Assembly (NCBI GenBank): GCA_003118195.1
Contig: BEXV01000113.1
Span: forward strand, 18,325-81,002
Source: Hemicentrotus pulcherrimus
Lineage: Eukaryota > Echinodermata > Echinoidea > Camarodonta > Strongylocentrotidae
Reading direction: 5' to 3'
Length of the DNA stretch: 62,678 nucleotides
The notes below the pieces were generated by a model, which saw only the letters and a program-made list of their open reading frames with translations, was not told the origin of the DNA and did no database searches. Shown here piece by piece: positions 13,961-25,452 of this stretch. The translations under genes and the position numbers were made by a program. Each line of letters starts with the position of its first letter. Position 1 is the stretch's first letter.

Positions 13961-15577
13961 TCAACATCAAATATTTAAGCAGAATCAAATAAGGCAGGTG
14001 TAATACACTGAATGTACATGTCCCCCACCCCTCATCCCCGACTGCCAGATTCCTTAACACCATACATTGCCCTACATGTAACCTATGTCATCTAATAAAT
14101 TTATGCTTTTTGTTTTTGTTGAGCTTGCTAAATGTTTATTGTAAATATGATAATAAATCACATTACAGTATCTAACAAGAATATTACAACTATACAAGAT
14201 TAGGCAGAAGCAAATCAACCAAATCCCACCCAAACATCAAAATAAAAACTGGGATTGAAACAGCCCTGGTAGGATTCTAATTATCTCATCACAGTAGACT
14301 TGACAGGGATGACTGGGCCTCTCTGCATCCTCAGCACACATGCGCCTCATATTTTCTCACAGCTAAGTTTTGTGCTCTGAATATTTGGAGTTGTCAGACA
14401 AGGTCAGGCAGCGGACATTATCATTATAAGAGCAAGCGAGGGTGAATATAAACTAAAACAGGAGGACTACATTCCTACCAGGAGATGCACACAGAAGTAT
14501 GAGAAGATGGATAATAAAAAAACAGTACAAGATACAATGAAGACCAACAATTATCTCTTTCATGAAAAAGAGAGAAAAAGAGAGAAAGAGAGAGAGAAAG
14601 ATGTGACAAGTCGAAAAAGAAGGAGAAATGAAATGTGGTTATGGGAGATAAATAGAGACAGAGAGGAGTTTGTTTATCAATGCTGTTGGAATTTGGTTAA
14701 GATGTGACCAGCAGGTTTTACTAATTGATTTTATACAAAATTGTACACAATTAACATTTAATTGGTTTTAGTGCATCATCATCATCATCAATCCATCGTA
14801 TATGCAATCATTAATTCAATCTTTCGCCTAATCCACTCCACAACCTCAATGATTGCATCAATTTTGGTGCAGAATAAGAGAATGTATTGGCATGGCAATG
14901 AAGATTACTTGTATTAATGTACACCAAAGAAACTTTTTCATGCTACAGCTGCGAGGGGGCTACATATTGGAATTTGAAAGGAATAAACAATCACTGAACT
15001 GTGTGTAATAAGTGACAGCCAATGTATAAACAACGCTAAATCAATAGAAATGATTTCCCCCTCTTGGCTCATTTCACTCTAGTGCAGCTAGCCTCATAAT
15101 AATCCAATTAAAAAACATCCCATAATAAATAACACATTTCTAACCTTTAGAAGATGATCTGATGTCAACAAATAAACTGAATTGAATAAACAAAAGGAGA
15201 ATAATAAGGTGAAAGAGATAGGCAGACGATGCAGCTTGTGAGATGAACTTGTATTCCCCTTGCAACAGCATCAAACATTATTCTTCTGTTTCTTCATATT
15301 TGAATATTTTCAGAGTGCTGACGATTAGACAACCTGTACCGGTAATGTGCCAAACTAAAATTAATGGTCTCCTAGACCTAGCACACAGTGGTGTTGTATA
15401 CATATATTTATTAGTAGGTGTCTACTTAGATCCCATGTGGAAAATTGTAAATCATAAATCTCATAACATTCTACTATTAAATAGGACCTACATGTACATC
15501 CCAAGACAGCATCACAAGACAAGCACCCAGCTCTCAGTCCCGACAAGGTGTCACAACAAATTGGAACAATGTTACTG

Positions 15578-15580
<3 letters not shown>

Positions 15581-15616
<36 letters not shown>
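15581..15616. repeat. CT microsatellite
   Basis: Perfect CT dinucleotides for about 36 bp. Confidence 0.95.
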
Positions 15617-15620
<4 letters not shown>

Positions 15621-17518
15621 ATATTCTGCACTGTAAATGTACACACTCTACATTTTCAGTAGAGTACCTGCTGAATAAATTGATTAAAGGGCCTCTTCAC
15701 ACCATCAGTCTGTTGACAAGCAGCCCTGTGCAAATTATTTGACCAAAGGTTTACAGTCAGAGTGTCGCTAGGTAAATAGCTCATAAAGTACAACCAGTCA
15801 AATAAACAAATTGTAAATTGATATACAAGAGATGAAATACAAGGACAATGCATCATTTCCAATTTGTCGTTAGCAACCAGTGATGATGCCCTAGCAACCT
15901 GTCTACACCATGTTCTGCAAATATCAAGAGTACAATCTGAAGGAGAATTGTACCCCAACAGAAGACCTGGTGGTCTCGGTGTGTACTTACATGTGAAGCG
16001 GGACTATCATCGCTTGTTCAAATTAGCCCTGGATGACAAAGGCATGGAGCAAAATAAGTGATTTTCACATTACTGTGAGAGGTCCAGACGAAAAGTAAAC
16101 TCTCATGTTGTTTTTTCTTTCTCTACAGCATCTCATATTAGAGGTTCATGCTTTAGCTCGCTGATTGGACGATGCCTGAAAGTGAGCGTCGATCTTCCTT
16201 TTCTCCCTCTCTACGCCGCCCCCGTGCAGCTGCAGGAGACTTAGGGTTTGGATTAGATGACAGATGATGCTCGCAAGAAGTACATGAAGTTGGAATATGC
16301 AACGGGATATTCAATATCAAGTCCCCTCAGCAAATCATGTACTATCCTACTGATATGGTGTCATAAGATTACAGAATAGAGTCTGCTCGTTTCAAGTTTT
16401 TCCACTGCATCTGACAGTGTAGCTACTTTTTCAAACACTTGAGGCAGATTCAAGATGATCAAGTTTCGTATTATTTTTGAACGATGGTATCAGTGGTCAT
16501 CATACTACACAAATTGTTATCATTCAAACCTTACTAGGAGCTCCACCGTCACAAAGTCCTGTGCTTCCTTCTTTTGAAGTGTCCTACCTAGGGAGGACTA
16601 AAAACTACCATAACCGTAATTTTGTCCTGATGAAGTTGTCAAATGAAATATAAAGGCAACTGGCAGCTCTCACACAATCAAATTAAATTATGAAACCTTG
16701 ACATCTAAAACTTGACACTGTATTTCAATATCTGCAGCCAAGTACAAGAATCCAAAGGGAAAAACTCCCCAAAGGTGATACCATCGGGGTATATACCCTA
16801 TTCAGTCTGCTAACCAGGGTATGGAGCTGGACGAGTAATGTGCCTTGTTGACAAAGGATTCTGACAGACTCCCTGGCTAGGTGTGACAAGAGTGCGGAGA
16901 AAGAGAGAGAGAGGAAAGCCCTTGGTTTGTAACAAATACTGATACGCCGCGTGACAGACGGCTGTTTGCAAACTCTATACAGAGTGCAGCTGGTTTAGTA
17001 GAATGCATGAGGGGCGGAAATCCAAGATTTTGAAATTGATTGACTGATCGCCATAAGATGAGAATGTGTGTAGTTTCAATATATTCAAGAAGTTTGTGTT
17101 GCCGGTGTCTTACATCAATTATGGTTAATTCTCCAAGACACACCTTCTTCTCATAAACAAGAAATATTGTAATACAAAGAAAAAAAGTGTAAAATGTTGA
17201 TAGTGAAGATACAAACTACAAAAATACAGGTAGATTGAAAAGATGATGAAAAGTACATCAAATAATGAAATGAAATAAGAAAAAATGACTTTAAAAAATA
17301 TTGAAATATCTGGTTCTTAGCAATATGTTATTTGTAACCAACTAGTAGACCGTCTTGTTATGTCCCTTTCATATGGATAGGTTCTAATTTCATCTTCTAT
17401 TCAAAATGTACCTGGTAGGTCTAATGTTAATGATGTTAAGTATCCATTTGTATTTTTCTGTAAGGTCTGTTTGTTTACTTCACAGAAGAAGAATGAAGTT
17501 GAAGTTAAAATTGTGTGT

Positions 17519-17890
17519 TTAAAGGGATTGCTTAACAATGTTAAATCTGAGATACACGGTCCTACATGTTACCAGTGTCTGTGATATGGTGCAATATTGG
17601 AACCCTAAAAAAATAGCGCTTCAAAATGATCAAGAAGTGCCTCAAAAAGTAAAATTTTTTAAGTGATCGGTTTTACCATACCCGTTTTCCCCAATAGACC
17701 GTATTGTTATGAAAAGTTTTTTAAAATTTGTAATTCCAATCATTAATATCTTGATAATCAGACAAGCGATCGGCTTGTAAAAGTCATGGAGTTACTGACT
17801 GACCTAAAGGTTTGTAATTATCATTGCAGCATGAGCTAAATCAAGGATTATTTCTTAAGGATCTAAGACAAAGTTACCAGATCCCTTTAA
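17519..17890. mobile_element. TTAA-bounded MITE next to assembly gap
   Basis: The 372-bp interval starts TTAAAGGGATTGCTTAAC and ends with the inverse of TTAAAGGGATCTGGTAAC: ten perfect terminal bases, then partial agreement. Its right end is repeated across the gap (to 18185). Confidence 0.55.
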
Positions 17891-17896
17891 ATTGTG
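17768..17896. repeat. Duplicated contig end, left of gap
   Basis: 129 bp starting GATCGGCTTGTAAAAGTC, identical to 18063-18191 apart from one base (17794). Confidence 0.9.
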
Positions 17897-18062
17897 NNNN
17901 NNNNNNNNNNNNNNNNNNNNNNNNNNNNNNNNNNNNNNNNNNNNNNNNNNNNNNNNNNNNNNNNNNNNNNNNNNNNNNNNNNNNNNNNNNNNNNNNNNNN
18001 NNNNNNNNNNNNNNNNNNNNNNNNNNNNNNNNNNNNNNNNNNNNNNNNNNNNNNNNNNNNNN
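17897..18062. other. Assembly gap (166 N)
   Basis: The 129 bp to the left (17768-17896) and to the right (18063-18191) are the same sequence with one mismatch. Both end in AATTGTG at the edge of a GT microsatellite. The gap probably has no real content. Confidence 0.95.
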
Positions 18063-18187
18063 GATCGGCTTGTAAAAGTCATGGAGTTTCTGACTGACCT
18101 AAAGGTTTGTAATTATCATTGCAGCATGAGCTAAATCAAGGATTATTTCTTAAGGATCTAAGACAAAGTTACCAGATCCCTTTAAAT

Positions 18188-18191
<4 letters not shown>
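18063..18191. repeat. Duplicated contig start, right of gap
   Basis: 129 bp matching 17768-17896 with one difference (18089). It leads directly into the GT repeat at 18189-18222. Confidence 0.9.

Positions 18192-18222
<31 letters not shown>
18189..18222. repeat. GT microsatellite at contig junction
   Basis: A GT run directly after the duplicated contig end. It probably caused the assembly break. Confidence 0.95.
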
Positions 18223-18223
<1 letters not shown>

Positions 18224-19020
18224 TTTTTTTTTTAAAGGTCCCCACTGAGAATGGTAAGCTGTGAAATTTCAAGCTGTTCAACAATAACAATTTTTTTTAA
18301 AACCCACTTTATATTCTGAACAGTTTATAAGTTTATACACAGAGGAAGATAAGAGTAATTTTCTCACTATAGAAATTAATGCAATAAACAGCCTCTTAGC
18401 ACCTGCCACTAGATGTTTACACACAGATGCACGCACCCATAAACTACCCTATCATGCTTGTTGGTCATGAATAGACAACAAACCACAATAAAGCTGTAGT
18501 CTGTTGACCTGAACTGACCTATATATATATATATATCTGCTACTGATAGGAGGGTAGGTAAACAGGTTCTGCTACTACATCAAACAATATTAAAACTTTA
18601 AAATATGTTGATAATTGCTTAGTAATGACCCATGTTACACAAAGTTCTTGAGTATAATCAGTTGTTATCTACACTAACTCCTTCTCTGGAGCTGCTGATA
18701 TGGGCCAAAAGTATATATTTAGTCAGTTTCATCTATGTAGATATGTGTTTCGTTGAATTATTGTAAATGTAATTTAAAAGAAAGATCTCTTTTGCTTTTT
18801 AATCCGGAGAGGATTTAAGGAAGGACTTCAATGTACATCTTTCAAAGTTTCAATCAACAAATTCGATTTTTAGTGTCATATTCACTCAATCCTTCTTTTC
18901 TTACTATCTATCAGTTATCTTTGATTTTTTTTTTCTGCATAAAATTTTAAATGGTACCTGTACCTGATCAACTATTTTTAAAAGAAAATTGAGAGAAAGA
19001 AAGTGAAAGTGATTGCCTAC
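18223..19020 (-). other. Intron downstream of the PPxY exon
   Basis: It begins on the minus strand at the donor GTAGGC (19020-19015). AT-rich, with a short TA run near 18520-18536 and no exon seen. Confidence 0.5.
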
Positions 19021-19338
19021 CTCTTCATTAGCCATCTGAAATTCCTGAGCGACGGAGCATTCTATTGTCCTCCCGGGGAGGAGGTCGAGCGTTGAATACG
19101 GAGGGGGCATCTCATGAGGCGCTATGGGCAGGACGGGTGTAGGTGTTGAGAGGTCGTCTAGGAAGTCCGGTCCTTCTATGATGATAGGATCGTTGGAGAT
19201 CTCTGTGTATTCGGGTGGAGAGTATGGGGGCGGTGGGACTAGGGGAGGGGTAAAGATGGAGTCTATTACACCCCCTATGTCACTAATATAAGAGTCTCTT
19301 GCTATACTGCCTGTGTGATGAGGCCTTCGTAATACCAT
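19021..19338 (-). CDS. ENTREP: ENTREP/FAM189-like protein, internal exon with three PPxY motifs
   Basis: This exon is 318 nt (106 codons), phase 0 at both ends, so it joins in frame to the helix 3-4 exon across an 8.5 kb intron. The minus-strand acceptor is ATTTCATTCACAG and the donor is GAAGAG/GTAGGC. Residue 1 of the exon happens to be Met, but there is no reason to take it as a start. The segment is cytosolic, proline-rich and acidic. PPxY motifs lie at exon residues 36-39 (PPPY), 41-44 (PPEY) and 78-81 (PPPY). The first two sit in PPPPYSPPEYTE, close to the tandem tyrosine-proline block of vertebrate ENTREP proteins. In that family PPxY motifs bind WW domains of NEDD4/ITCH ubiquitin ligases and so couple membrane receptors to endocytic sorting. 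Its GC content and codon use stand out from the AT-rich flanks. The next exon toward the C-terminus was not identified. Confidence 0.82.
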
Positions 19339-21213
19339 CTGTGAATGAAATTTTTGAAAAAATAGAAAGAAAAGGCGATAAAGAGCAATTTGAATTTGTA
19401 AACATGAAAATCACAATATTCTATGAAAAGAAATAAAATTTTAAAAGTATTTAATTTGTACTCAACATGAATAAGAAATAAAAAAGGAATGCATTGTAAC
19501 AAAAGAGCAGAATAAATGTGTAAATCTATTAAAAACATTTTACAATAGAAATCATACTTTTTTCCCTCTAAATCTTATCAGACATTTTCCAACAGGCAAG
19601 AAGAACAAAATTGCCCCCCCCCCCCATGCTGTTAAAGAGGAAACAGGAGGCTTCAGAAATGAAAGTGATTTATCACAACATTCTATTGAAATAATTGGTA
19701 ACCATAATGTATGACAATACTCTCTAACCATTAATCATTTTTGACTGAGCAAACCCTAGGAGTATAGGTGTGATATAGAATACATAGAGAGGGGTATTCG
19801 TGGTACTTCCAAATCTGCTTAATTCTTTGAACCACTATTTCACTCCTGCATGGTTTGATTTGTCATTTTTTCATAATACCCACATCATGAATGTAGTTAG
19901 TCATTAGATGAATTTATATGTCACTGGATCTACATATCATGTATAATATGCTATTCAATGACTGTATGACTTTCTTTATGTACACATTGAATGATAGAAG
20001 AATGCAATCGATCAGCAGACTGGCTGCAGATGTGTTTTTAATAAACTTGCATCTTAAATCTTGAATTATAAAGGACGAAACTTTCTCCAAATATCTGTGA
20101 TTCTGTTACTGAATACCTCACAAATGATGTAAGGGCGTTGCATGGGAGCAATGCCTTGCGTTTCAAGGAATGTTAAGAATGTCTCTAAAATTGAACTCGG
20201 ATGCCAGATTTCAGAGAAATAAGATGCGAAACTATGCTTGAAACTTTGAAAGTGTATATTTCTTATAAATAAAAAGAGAACAGGTATTTTATTAGTTTTC
20301 ATAATCAGTACAAAATTACCATGAAGGAAGGAGGGGGCAGACAGATATATGTTACATATAAACGAGAAATGCAAACTGAAGTATTCAAGAAATGTCATGA
20401 ATAATGTTGTTTGAACAATACTGTCTCTAAATTAATGTTTCACAATGACAAAAAGATATGTTTTGTAATCTTTCTACAAAACAGCAGGTGGACCGTTACA
20501 TGACATACCACTAAACATCCATACTAAGGACTTAATAGTACATTGTTTAAATATAGCAGATCATTCCATCTATCACCATGACTTGAGCAGCTGCCATGTA
20601 TTATTACAAATGTATAACATAGATTTAGTTTTAAAAGAAGCTTTATAATAGAGTGGATACATAGGATGAGTAATTAATTCTTTGATCTCTACATATTTCT
20701 GGATCTGAGCATGGAGACTTAAAACCTGTAATAAGTAATTAATCACTGCATCAGCGATTGGCAATCCATAGATTTTGACACAAAGACGTGCATACAGTAT
20801 GTATCAATGATTTTTCTTTCTAGTTTCCAGATTGCGCAATGTATCATAGGGTAAGTCTGGAAACCACAGATCCTTTGATGATTTATCAGAACAAGCCGCA
20901 TGTTCCTTTCGTTCGCATTCCTATCTGTCATTGAACCTGGGTGTTCAAGTATGACATTCGTTTGTTTCTCTTTCTTTTTCCATGTTTTCCCTTCCGTTTT
21001 CTCTGTTTATCAAGACACTCTGAACTTTTTTGTTTGGACAGAGAGGGTAGAACAGGTGGCACAAAGCCAGGACAGAGACTTTAGATTTAAATGGCATATA
21101 GATATGATGCCAAGATGGTGTCATTAATAAAACCAGAACAAATTCTTGGGCAAAGGTTAAGTATGATAAATGGTTCACGATAATAGTAATAAAAAGACCC
21201 TCTAGGACATTCA

Positions 21214-21687
21214 TTAAAGGTAGTACAAAGTTTGTGGAAATTTTCATAATTGGGTGGATAGTGATTCCTTACAATTTTGATACATTCGGATGCCCCTGTG
21301 TATGTATAATAAGCACTGGAAAAATTAATTGAATATAAAAATTTACCAGTGCTCCCGGTAAATAAATTTCAAAACGCGCCTACGGCCGTACAATGGTAGC
21401 TACAACCATTAAAATCTATGAATATGTAGTTGTGATATATAATTTCTAAACGGGAATAGCTAATTGGTCGATTTTAGTCAAAGAACATTGTTTTATAGCT
21501 TAATTAATATCTTGACCTTGAGAGGGAGGTTTACAACATAAAGAGTTTGTTATTTACAATTTCAAAACTTTAGACTCAATTTCAACCACGACAACGATCA
21601 CAGAATATGGTAGGATCCCATATGCTTCCAACATGTTCATTTGAACCAAATTCATGGCCCCATACCAAAACTTTGTATTACCTTTAT
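21214..21687. mobile_element. TTAA-bounded MITE, family D, copy 1
   Basis: It starts TTAAAGGTAGTACAAAGTTT and ends with the inverse of AAAGGTAATACAAAGTTTTG. The right-hand TTAA has decayed to TTAT. Similar along its length to 26702-27211, for example GATGCCCCTGTG, ACGGCCGTACAATGGTAGCT and ATATCTTGACCTTGAGAGGG. Confidence 0.85.
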
Positions 21688-23042
21688 TTAGCTAAGTGAT
21701 GTAGGCCTAAATACAGCTACAAAAGAGGCAAGGGCATTGGTGGGTTCACAGAATTGCCATTTCTAATTCTTAAATGAGGTACTTATGGGATTTACATAGT
21801 ATGGGATTTACTATTATGGAAATACCTTTATACACATTTTTTGCCATCGCATTCTTTGAAGACAAATCACAAGAATATCAAGGAGTGTTCCAATATTTTG
21901 TTAAAGAAAACAATCTATATTCAGAGCTTTAAAAGTTTCCAAATCACTACAAATTAAAACAATTTGTTAGTGCTTGTAACCACCTACCCAGCAGAAAGTG
22001 TAGTATGTTTACAAGTTAAAGATTACTGGTAATGATTACATAAAGGATTATCCTTACAAGATTTCATGTGTGGTAATGAGGTTTTCTCATTCAAGGGTAA
22101 AAGAGTTTCTTTTCTTTGCAATAATCTGTTATAATCTTAACTTTGTGGTTTACGCCATAAAAAGAATCTCATTTTTCTGGTAATGAATCCCTACAAATCT
22201 TCTACAAAGTATCTCCTAATGAGTAATTGCTATATGACTAACAATAGCTAAAAACCAAGGCCAATACCACTGAAACTCCCCCATGAGTCTTACTAAATCC
22301 CTTGACAAAACGACCTTGGTCTAAAAGCATTGATTGTATAGATCAATGGAACATTTAACTAGTTTTATTATCATTTGTAGAGGAAGAAGTACATGGAATA
22401 AATGGTCTACTGATCAAGCAGAACAAAGTCGGCCCTCCTAAGATTAACGCTTCATTATCTCAGCAGCATCCAATGAAAGAACAGATGATCCATCATCTTT
22501 AGTAACTCACTTTACTTCCCTCACACTATTCATGTCATCTTTCTCCCTTTGAAGTCCTACACCCTATTACAAACCTCAAACTCTTTTCACAGAACAGTCC
22601 TATAATACAAATTTCTAGAAAGACATTGAAATAGCTATGGCATGGGGTAGGTGACGTCACTCTATGGCTTTGAAAGGGCACAAGATTATTACAAATCTAT
22701 TCTACCATTTACATCATTCAGATACTGCTTACTGGTATTTTGTTTGCAGAAGCTACTTTGTACATTCCAGACCTATTGTCATATGATGTCAAGCTGAAAC
22801 ACACACAAAGAATTAAGCAATACCAACATTTTTCTTCAAGGTTTTGACAGATTTGGATTGAGTTCCACCTTCGCAGGTGATCCAAGTGTGTCATTTAGGA
22901 ACTGCTTTTTCTTGCGCTATCATTCTTCTATTAACCTTTGGCAGAAAATTCAAATTCCGAATTAAGAAAAGAAAAAGCATAATGCTGAATGATATTTCCT
23001 TTTTTCTTGGAAATAAAGGTCACTCTATTATCAGTCAAACAT

Positions 23043-23272
23043 TCTTTAAATTTCCACTATAGCTGTTTTATATTTCCACTGAAACTTCTTTAAATTTCCA
23101 CTGAAACTTCTTTAAATTTCCACTGAAACTTCTTTACATTTTTTACTGAAACTTCTTTAAATTTCCACTAAAACTTCTTTAAATTTCCACTGAAACTTCT
23201 TTAAATTTCCACTGAAACTTCTTTAAATTTCCACTGAAACTTCTTTATATTTCCACTGAAACTTTGAACCAT
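23043..23272. repeat. 22-bp VNTR, about eleven units
   Basis: The unit is close to CTTCTTTAAATTTCCACTGA plus AA. The corresponding array in the other tandem copy (24787-24968) has about eight units and an inserted short CA run, so length varies between the copies. Confidence 0.85.
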
Positions 23273-23595
23273 GTACATGTATTTTCTCTTCAAAATAAGT
23301 TATATCAGTGATATAGAATAATAGTAATAGTGAATATTTATAATGCGCCATGTCTGTCAAAAATGACACTCCTGGCGCAGATGTGTGGAAATTGTATAAT
23401 TTTGGGCACCCGAATATACAAAATAAAATGGTGGACATCGCAAGAAAAGGCTAATCTGTATCAGCATAGATGTGCAATTCAAACATTCCATATTCATATC
23501 ATGTATTTTAACAAATTACCTGAAGACTAGGGCACTTCCAGATATCATCAAATTTGAATGAACTGGATAATTTTTAAAGATAAATTATCACGGGT

Positions 23596-23603
23596 ATTGG
23601 GTT
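23596..23603. repeat. Target-site duplication, left, of the hAT element
   Basis: ATTGGGTT lies immediately before the CAGGG terminus and is repeated exactly after the other terminus. Confidence 0.85.
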
Positions 23604-24260
23604 CAGGGTTGGCATATTTCCCGCTTCGGAGGCTTATTTCCCGGACGCCGGGAAATAAGCGGTATTTACCGGTATTTACCGCTTTTTACCGGTATTTACC
23701 ACTTTTTGCCGGGAAATACCGGGAAATACCGGGAAATACCGGGAAATATATTTTTCCACTCACTTGTTCATAGGAATTGTCCAATTTTTAACATAATAAC
23801 ATTGGTGGTGCTCTGGTGTGTACTATTTGTGTGTCTAGGCGTGTGTTTGTTCGTGTGTTTGTCTATGTCTGTTATTATGAAATGCTGAAAAAATACAAGA
23901 AAAAGATCCCAAATAAACACCTACATGTAATCTAGATATGATGTTCTTCATTAAAGAAAACCAAAACCTTCATACTAAGTTACTATTATTGAAAAGTTAA
24001 AGTAAAATCAATGGAAATTTTAACAAAATCAGGCAAGGAATAAGGATATTAAAGCTTTTTGAAATGACTAGTCATTAGAGGGCAATATTCAATTTGATGA
24101 CATCATTTATGGACAACTGTCCTTGCCTTTAGTACATCAAATTTCACAATTCTTTAGTTTTCATCGTATTTATTTGTGTTCTTGATCCGACTTCATAACA
24201 TGTATTTACCGGTATTTACCGGCGGTAATTACCGCCACCGGTATTTACCACCCAACCCTG
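23604..24260. mobile_element. Non-autonomous hAT-type DNA transposon
   Basis: The element is 657 bp. It begins CAGGGTTGGCATATTTCCCG and ends with the inverse of CAGGGTTGGGTGG, giving a 9-bp perfect terminal inverted repeat. It is flanked by an 8-bp direct repeat ATTGGGTT at 23596-23603 and 24261-24268. A CAGGG terminus with an 8-bp duplication is the hallmark of hAT transposons. It has no transposase frame. Both subterminal zones are packed with short repeats (GGTATTTACC and GGGAAATACC, 23650-23750 and 24200-24250), as expected for transposase-binding arrays. The related tandem copy at about 25299-25306 shows the uninterrupted site. Confidence 0.88.
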
Positions 24261-24268
24261 ATTGGGTT
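24261..24268. repeat. Target-site duplication, right, of the hAT element
   Basis: ATTGGGTT follows the terminal CCAACCCTG. The allele-like copy carries the single equivalent ATTGGCTT. Confidence 0.85.
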
Positions 24269-24404
24269 TAATATTCAACTTCTTTCTCATATTCCTGTTC
24301 AAATATAATGTGTAATATCATATAGAAATAACTACTTGTGCATGGTTAAAATCATTCTAATCAATACGAAAAAACTCACTTACAATTTTACACAAAACTT
24401 TATG

Positions 24405-24522
24405 TTAAAGGCACACTGTCCTACTTGTAGCTACTTGCTCCCTCTATATAGAAAACTTCCCCAATCGGTGCCTGTTGGTCCCCCATGATCCTCTTTTTCT
24501 TATGTTAAATGAGAGCTGAGTT
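24405..24522. mobile_element. Truncated TTAA-bounded element cut off at the N
   Basis: Sequence starting TTAAAGGCACACTGTCC begins exactly at the TTAA where copy 2 (25449-25452) continues with ordinary flank. It then runs into the N at 24523. It looks like the left end of a TTAA-targeted insertion whose other end was lost at the contig break. Confidence 0.5.
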
Positions 24523-24523
24523 N
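24523..24523. other. Single-N contig join
   Basis: One N marks the exact start of the second tandem copy, so it is a likely scaffold junction, not just a miscalled base. Confidence 0.7.
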
Positions 24524-25452
24524 TATGATGTCAAGCTGAAACACACACACAAAGAATTAAGCAATACCAACATTTTTCTTCAAGGTTTTGACAGATTTGG
24601 ATAGAGTTCCACCTTCGCAGGTGATCCAAGTGTGTCATTTAGGAACTGCTTTTCCTTGCTCTATCATTCTTCTATTAACCTTTGACAGAAAATTCAAATT
24701 TTGATTGAGTACAAAAAAAAGCATAATGTTGAATGATATTTCCTTGTTTCTTGGAAATAAAGGTCACTCTATTATCATTAAAAAATTCTTTCAATTTCCA
24801 CTTTAACTTCTTTATATTTCCACTGAAACATCTTTAAATTTCCACTGAAACTTCTTTATATACACACACACAAACATTTATAATTCCACTGAAACTTCTT
24901 TAAATTTTCACTGAAACTTCTTTAAATTTCCACTGAAACCGGCTTCTTTATATTTCCACTGAAACTTTGAACCATGTATATGTATTTTCTCTTCAAAATA
25001 ACTTATATCAGTGATATAGAATAATAATAATAGTGAATATTTATAATGCGCCATGTCTGTCAAAAATGACACTCCTGGCGCAGTTGTGTGGAAATTGTAT
25101 AATTTTGGGCACCCGAATATACAAAATAAAATGGTGGACATCGCAAGAAAAGGCTAATCTGTATCAGCATAGATGTGCTATTCAAACATTCCATATTCAT
25201 ATCGTGTATTTTAACAGATTACCTGAAGACTAGGGCACTTCCAGATATCATCAAATTTGAATGAACTGGATAATATTTAAAGATAACTTATCATGGGTAT
25301 TGGCTTTAATACACAACTTCTCCCTCATATTCCTGTTCAAATATAATGTGTAATATCATATAGAAATAACTACTTGTGCATGGCTAAAATCCAAGTATTC
25401 AATACGAGGCTCTAAAAACTCACTTACTATTTTACACGAAACTTTATGTTAA
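24524..25452. repeat. Tandem duplicate, copy 2 (probable haplotype B)
   Basis: It begins immediately after a single N at 24523 and lacks the hAT element. It ends at TTAA 25449-25452, where unique sequence continues. Placement directly after an N suggests that an alternative allele contig was laid end to end. Confidence 0.75.
24787..24968. repeat. 22-bp VNTR, second copy, about eight units
   Basis: Same 22-bp unit as the array at 23043-23272, interrupted by TATACACACACACAAAC near 24858-24875. Confidence 0.8.

Larger units (their letters stand above)
13543..17518. other. Non-coding with GC-richer patches at 15880-16060 and 16108-16265
   Basis: Mostly AT-rich. In the second patch a good plus-strand acceptor-like tract (TTTTTTCTTTCTCTACAG, ending near 16129) precedes short open frames. 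The minus strand is also open for about 38 codons. No family is recognised, and neither strand is convincing as a continuation of the ENTREP-like gene. Confidence 0.35.
22782..24408. repeat. Tandem duplicate, copy 1 (probable haplotype A)
   Basis: It starts TATGATGTCAAGCTG and aligns along its length with 24524-25452 after removing the hAT insertion, with a few percent mismatches and small indels. Includes the 22-bp VNTR. The alignment ends at the TTAA at 24405-24408. Confidence 0.8.

Noticed and set aside
15243..15662. 139-codon plus-strand frame
   Set aside because: Ends in the CT microsatellite; no domain, overlapped by frames on the other strand.
23043..23272. CRISPR-like regular repeat
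   Set aside because: 22-bp units are directly adjacent with no unique spacers, in an intron of an animal gene. It is a VNTR.
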